Origin: Coccinella septempunctata
Taxonomy: Eukaryota > Arthropoda > Insecta > Coleoptera > Coccinellidae
Reading direction: 5' to 3'
Assembly (NCBI RefSeq): GCF_907165205.1
Contig: NC_058193.1
Coordinates: 29,277,521 to 29,341,520 of the forward strand
DNA length: 64,000 bases
Positions within the stretch are counted from its first letter, which is position 1. Every line of letters begins with the position of its first letter. Position numbers and translations under genes: made by a program. Below the pieces are notes generated by a model. It ran no database searches and was not told the origin of the DNA. It worked only from the letters and a program-made list of their open reading frames with translations. Below are positions 59,801 to 64,000 of the stretch, in pieces.

Positions 59801-61362
59801 CAAATTTGAGGTATGACGTCATCGATAATTTTTATAACATTTTCGTACACCTAAAAAAGCCCAATTTAAAATACTAATTGACCTGCCCCACCCAATTTAC
59901 ACAAAAACTCCACCAATCAATTACAGGTACATACAGTACATACAGCTAGTGAATGGTCTAACAATTTAATGTAAAGAATTCAAACCCTAAATTGAAACTT
60001 AACCTTCTGCACAAAATATTCTCCATTGCGTAAATAAAGCAGATTTACTAACAATATCCTGTTCAGAAGTGAATTAATTTACTTGAATTGATTCTCTCCT
60101 ATAATTATCCTTTCAAGGATGTGCATATTGTTTATATTAATGAACTATTCACTAATGGCATTCGAGTAAGTTCAAAGAGAACCTCATAGCATGAACGTGA
60201 AAGTAGTAAATTTTTTTTTCTTCGTATTCAGGGTATTAAAAATAATTATTTCTTGACTTGTGTGGCGTTTAATTGAAAATTTACAGCATACTATTATCTC
60301 ACTATGAGTATTTATGAATATTTTTCGATGATTTTCATAATATCCTTCATGATTTTATGTTTAACAGATTATGGAATCGAAAAACTGTTCATTCGAAAAC
60401 AATATTGGAAAATATGAGTCAAATTATGTTTTTCTGCAAAATTTTTGCAAAGTTGATTTTCATCGCTGCACACATGAATTGATAAAATCACTATATTAAC
60501 TTGACTTTATAGATTTTTCGATCTAAATGCGATTCACCAATTGAACATCGTTAATCAATACAAGAACACTCTGTAACTTCGTTTCAATTAGCCGTTGAAT
60601 GGATTTCATTGGATTATTCCAGTAGTTAGGTACTGATGCTTTTGTTCATGGAAAATTTCAGTTCGAATAGGAATCATTTGGTTTGATACATCTTTGCGAA
60701 TATTATAACCAGATAGAAGAAGTAAAAATTAATTTGATGTCCATAAAATTTACGAGGAAATTGAAATAAAGAAGAAACTTTCAATGAGTGGAAATAGAGA
60801 AAATGATTGATCTATCCAGGATAATTTGATTTGTGAATTGATCATCATGCCACTAATCATGGCTTGTCAGAGTCGTCTCATTCATTTGGAATTTATGGAA
60901 TGAATAACATTTTGCGCTAATTTGAATTGTTGAGGTCACATATTTTCAGATATTTTTCTTGCTTATTTTCAGCATTTGCATGCATATTTCAATATCTTTA
61001 TGTTCGATTGTATACGATCTGAATACGTTCCATAATGAAAGGGCTAAACCCCTTGAAACAATTTCGTGTATATAAAGCAATATAAAAACGCATAGTCAAA
61101 TGAAGAATCCGATCAGAAATTTGAATTTGAAGAAGAAAAATTGAGTGCTCATCACATGGGAAGAAAACTTACCGATACATGCAGCGAAGTACAATAATTT
61201 CCTACTTGAAACTTGCGAAGCTATGCTCAAGACGCTGTTGGTGAAGCCTCCTCCTCTGAGTTTTTGATTTCCTTCCCTTCTGCCAGCTTGAGGAGCATTC
61301 TGCCCATCAGTGGACACTTCTGTGTACCTGTACGTCCTGACATGATCGTTTCGTTCTGCCAT
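47869..61362 (-). CDS. Tret1-like sugar transporter 3 (two exons, 12-kb intron)
   Basis: MFS sugar porter, plasma membrane. Exon 1 is 61362-61173 (63 codons plus one base) and exon 2 is 49187-47869, giving 502 residues. The phase-1 junction gives LLYFAACIGNLAAYTCGISF, matching helix 1 of the two neighbours. Motifs are IGRKNSL, PESPYYL, QQFSGINVIIFYAQDVFAAA, GPLPWAVMGELFP and ETTGKSL. Unlike the others it has a long hydrophilic N-terminal tail (MAERNDHVRTYRYTEVSTDG), as in Drosophila Tret1. The start at 61362 has a favourable CACCATGG context; an in-frame ATG at 61461 would add 33 residues and is less likely. The last codons overlap an AATAAATAA that could serve as polyadenylation signal. Confidence 0.9.
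50985..51300. repeat. Remnant of a CAGGGTG-type interspersed repeat
   Basis: TACAGGGTG occurs twice (50980 and 51118) about 138 bp apart, with AACTGAAATTTGGCA between them and CTACAGGGTGATATTT after. This looks like a decayed non-autonomous insect transposon. The boundaries are uncertain. Confidence 0.4.
51585..52071 (+). mobile_element. MITE family A copy 3, 5'-truncated
   Basis: From AACAGAGTTGTATTCAGCC onwards it follows copy 1 at 9509-10124 (GTACCCAATTTTTCG, GTTGGGTTCTTTGAA, AAGACGTGGGTGATATC) and ends GAGTCAAAGACTCACCCTG before TA. The left terminal repeat is missing. It lies in the large intron of transporter 3. Open frames inside it are not genes. Confidence 0.8.
53273..54026. mobile_element. 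Fold-back element with arms of about 250 bp
   Basis: The left arm GGGTATCTGTAAACAAATGCG pairs with the right arm CGCATTTGTTTACAGACACCC, and the match continues through AGGGAGATGATTCC, ATAAGCAGGGGTAGTTCC and CCAAGATACAGCCTTTGG to the TAGATGTTAC..AAATTTTTT region, where the arms meet a short spacer. TA flanks both ends. No coding capacity; the short open frames are palindrome by-products. Confidence 0.8.
55855..55975. repeat. Diverged solo monomer of the 174-bp satellite
   Basis: TATATTCTGAAATACCAACT, CTAGTAATAAATTTCGAAAT, TCGGTGCAAC and ACCCCATCTTTTTGG occur in the same order and spacing as in the satellite at 12733-15080. It is closest to the last array unit (near 14965-15050), which also has TCGGTGCAAC and CCCCATCTTTTTGG. 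One partial unit only. Confidence 0.65.
56000..61170. other. Rest of the transporter 3 intron, nothing else recognised
   Basis: AT-rich. At 59792-59832 a MITE end fragment (GTTCCAAATTTGAGGTATGA then CGTCAT) matches the complement of 8487-8532. No gene seen. Confidence 0.4.
61173..61362 (-). CDS. First coding exon of Tret1-like transporter 3
   Basis: Encodes the cytosolic tail and the start of helix 1, with donor GTAAGT from 61172 leftwards. The next exon of the gene lies 12 kb away. No other gene is seen inside that intron. Confidence 0.85.
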
Positions 61363-62479
61363 GGTGGAAATTATCAGGAATTTTCGCACATAAAATGACC
61401 AGAATGTTCCACAACTTGCTCCAACGTATACTGCAATGTTTCGAAGTTTTCTCTTCTTCAAAACTGATAAATCTTAATCTTAAGTGGTTGAATCTTTATT
61501 AGTTTAACGATTAAGTTTTTTCTCATTGTAGGTGGGCGCCCATTGACTAATTATCAATCATTTTTCCTTGAGATAAATCTGGTTCACCAAATTTATCAGG
61601 CTTATCTCTCGTATATACCCATCAAAAATAAACATCTACCTATTAATCTGTGTGTACAGGTTAATTAGAAATGCCGGATTATGATGTTGAATTTTCGCAA
61701 ATTTCATTTATTGGTTGTTGAACCTATGTAGGTATAATGTTCAGACTGCAATTAACGATACTTTGATCCATTACAAGAGCAAGATCAATGTAATACTGAA
61801 TAATATCTCAAATACATCGTATAAGAGAAAGATCAAAAATGACTGGCAAAAATTCATTGATTCTATAGATTTTTTAATATTGAAAATAATTTTTGGACCG
61901 AGAAATACAACGATTATTGGTTTTTGAGCTAATCTCATAGATGAATGTAGATTTTCAACAGGATTTCTTTGTTCTTTTTTCTCAAATATGAAGAATAGTC
62001 TTAGATTATTGCAATGGAAGAAATAAGTGTTTTCATTATTGAGAAGCGAAATACTCTCATTTGAATGGAACCAAAAAGCATCATATGGAATTTCATTCTT
62101 CACGAGGAAAATAATAAATAGAGAAAATAAATATCTGCTTTAATATTTCTTAATTCATAATAATATTTCAATGTTATTATGAACATTTTCCTTATATCTT
62201 TTTTCGTTCGAATGTGAAATTGAGAAGAACTAAGTTGTTACTTTGTTAGTTATTTAGGTTAGTTTAGTTCTGAGAATACGAAAATAAATGGAATATTAGT
62301 GATATGAACATTTTTCAAACATTTTCTCGTACAAATGCGGAATTTAAACTGATATTATGATTGAAAGATGAAATTTATTGATACCACAATATTCCTATTG
62401 ATTGCAAATCCAGAATTAAGTTTCAGATTATTTCTGATTCAGTTTTTTACAGTTGGATTAAGTTATAAGATGAGTCAAA

Positions 62480-62626
62480 CCAATGTTTATTGCAATAGGG
62501 TATATGTTGATAGGCCGGTTCTGTTTTCGGATTTGGATTACTCAGAACAAAAGAGCTCGAGACAGAAAGTGCCATGCACAGAGTTCTCTAGATCCCCTCA
62601 GTAGACAACGAATTTTGCACACCCTG
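62480..62626. mobile_element. Partial MITE related to the 1357-1933 element
   Basis: TGATAGGCCGGTTCTGTTTT and GATTTGGATTA match 1850-1875, and the end GACAACGAATTTTGCACACC CTG before TA matches 1914-1933. Only the right end is clear. It lies close to the 3' end of the UGT gene. Confidence 0.6.
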
Positions 62627-62678
62627 TACTTAGATATGTAACATCTAAAGCATTGAAAACTGATTCGAATCTAAGTTT

Positions 62679-64000
62679 TTATTCCTTCTTCGCTTTTTTT
62701 ACTTTTCTGTTACATAGTTTCCGTAAAATAATCCTTAAAATATAACAAATGATTGCAAACACCGCTAAAAAGAATCCTACAACGTCCAGAAGGATGTACT
62801 GGTACCAGCTCAATTTCAATGCTGCCACCCTTAGGTGTTCAGCTCCTCCATGCCTTATGACGTATTCCACCCAGTACACAGCCTCATCCATGGGCTTCAT
62901 GGGACGATCATGGAATAATCTGGACCTCCTGACCGCATTTTGTTTGTACCTGAAAAAAATTGAGACGATTAGATGATTTTTCTTTGGGTTTTGAATTATT
63001 ATGTGGCTTACTTTGGATTATTAAGCAATTCGTTCAAAGTCCTCTCAAACTTTCCTTCCTCGAATTCATCAAACGGAATACTTATGGCGTATCCTTTTTG
63101 TTGCGCTGTTATAGCGTTCAATCTTTGATCGCCATAAACGGGCAGTGCAAGAAGGGGAACTCCATGATACACGGCTTCTATGGTACTCAATAAACCTCCA
63201 TGAGTAACGAAAACTCTCAAGTTTGGATGTCCTGAAAATAAAGGAAATTCTGATGATCTCAAAGGTTCAACGATTTTGTAGAAACAATATCAATAAAGAT
63301 ATCTCATGGGAACCGAAGTATAGAGAGAGTGACTCGTACAAATATGTTAACAGTAGATTCTTGAGGTTAAAAAGAAACACTTCTATCCTATACCATTTTT
63401 AAAAAGATAAGGTCATTTTGAGTTTTCATAATGAGCTGTGGTACCGTTGGAAGAACAAAACGGCGCATTATACGAGAAAATATTAAGAATACTTTTATTT
63501 TACAAAACGTTCAAATATTCATTAGATAGCGTCCAACTTAGTTTTAAGGGTTGGGTTCTTCGATCTTCTGTTATTTTTAGGGTACGTAATGGTCATAATG
63601 ATAAAACTGGAAGACATGGGTGATATCTTGTGTATTCATTTCGTTCGATAAAACCGTTTGTGAGACAGAACTTGAATAACATTTTTTATGGCTCTTTAAC
63701 AGCCTGTATCTTTCAAACCGAGCCGATTCGGAAAAAATGGTAAAGGAAAAAAGTGTTTCTTTTGACTTCAAGAATCTATTGTTGAAATATTTGTACGAGT
63801 CAAAGACTCACCGTGTATACGGCGAGTACTGCATTGATTTCGGTACACTCTGTAGAGATGTCCGCTAACTTACCTAGTATCTCTGACTGCGGCAACCATT
63901 TACTCAGTTTCACATTGCTTGGTTGACCAGGCAAAGTTTCATCCTCCCATTTCCACAACACCTTCGTTTTCAATTTAGAAAATACCCTCAGTATAGACTC
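62679..64000 (-). CDS. UDP-glycosyltransferase, C-terminal part (continues off the right edge)
   Basis: ER-membrane enzyme that transfers a sugar from UDP-sugar to small lipophilic compounds (insect UGT family, detoxification or pigment/hormone conjugation). The visible exons in transcript order are 64000-63874 (partial), 63231-63012 and 62949-62679, encoding 205 residues; the aglycone-binding N-terminal half is outside. The UGT signature is spread over the first two exons: WLPQSEILGHPNLRVFVTHG, then GG, EAVYHGVP and YGDQ, the donor-binding residues. A single membrane helix near the C-terminus (LLDVVGFFLAVFAIICYIL) is followed by a short basic tail ending KKAKKE, whose lysines at -3 and -5 fit an ER-retrieval signal. 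A family A MITE lies in the intron 63232-63873. Confidence 0.93.
63322..63815 (+). mobile_element. MITE family A copy 4, internally deleted, in UGT intron
   Basis: It begins near GAGAGAGTGACTCGTACAAA with AGTAGATTCTTGAGG and ends GAGTCAAAGACTCACCGTG before TA. Internal landmarks (GTCCAACTTAG, AAGACATGGGTGATATC) match the other copies. At about 494 bp it lacks roughly 120 bp of the 616-bp copy 1. Confidence 0.8.

Noticed and set aside
61363..61461. Longer start for transporter 3 at 61461
   Set aside because: The ATG at 61362 has a better context and a start typical of Tret1 tails; the longer form is possible but unsupported.

Overview
The window is nuclear DNA of an insect, most likely a beetle, though that rank is inferred only from gene content and repeat style. 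It is AT-rich, its genes are split by GT-AG introns, and it carries single-copy insect genes (the IkB homologue cactus, Polycomb, CacyBP), a cluster of Tret1-type sugar transporters, a UDP-glycosyltransferase and many small DNA transposons, including mariner.

Layout. At 1-18.8 kb lies the 3' part of cactus (plus strand). Two ankyrin-coding exons are separated by a 14.7-kb intron filled with repeats: CAGGGTG-ended MITEs, a mariner copy carrying its own nested 85-bp MITE, a GC-rich island and a 14-unit tandem satellite of 174 bp. At 19.4-26.6 kb are three compact minus-strand genes: Polycomb, a MARCH-type membrane RING-CH ligase, and an RNF34/rififylin-type FYVE/RING ligase. At 27.7-61.4 kb are three minus-strand sugar transporters of the facilitated trehalose transporter (Tret1) type. 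All three have the same two-exon CDS and a phase-1 intron at the same place in transmembrane helix 1, so they are tandem duplicates. Their first introns are 0.8, 4.1 and 12 kb long. An intronless CacyBP/SIP gene sits on the plus strand between the second and third. From 62.7 kb to the end is the C-terminal half of a UDP-glycosyltransferase (minus strand), which continues beyond the window.

How the genes relate. Cactus is the cytoplasmic inhibitor of Dorsal/Dif in Toll signalling and Polycomb is the H3K27me3 reader of PRC1. The two E3 ligases and CacyBP belong to ubiquitin and membrane-trafficking pathways. The transporters move haemolymph sugars, and the UGT conjugates small lipophilic compounds in the ER. 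Nothing suggests an operon-like unit; these are ordinary neighbours.

Most notable signals. (1) A candidate minimal type-I hammerhead ribozyme at 43481-43532, of the kind known from Penelope-like retroelements. (2) The 174-bp satellite, whose period is divisible by three, with two alternating monomer types, a recent 348-bp duplication and a diverged solo monomer 41 kb away. (3) A mariner copy with a tandem 290-bp duplication and a TTAA-flanked nested MITE. (4) Three MITEs packed end to end in the cactus intron, the outer two being inverted copies of one family. I found no CRISPR array, rRNA, convincing tRNA, virus-derived gene or toxin gene.
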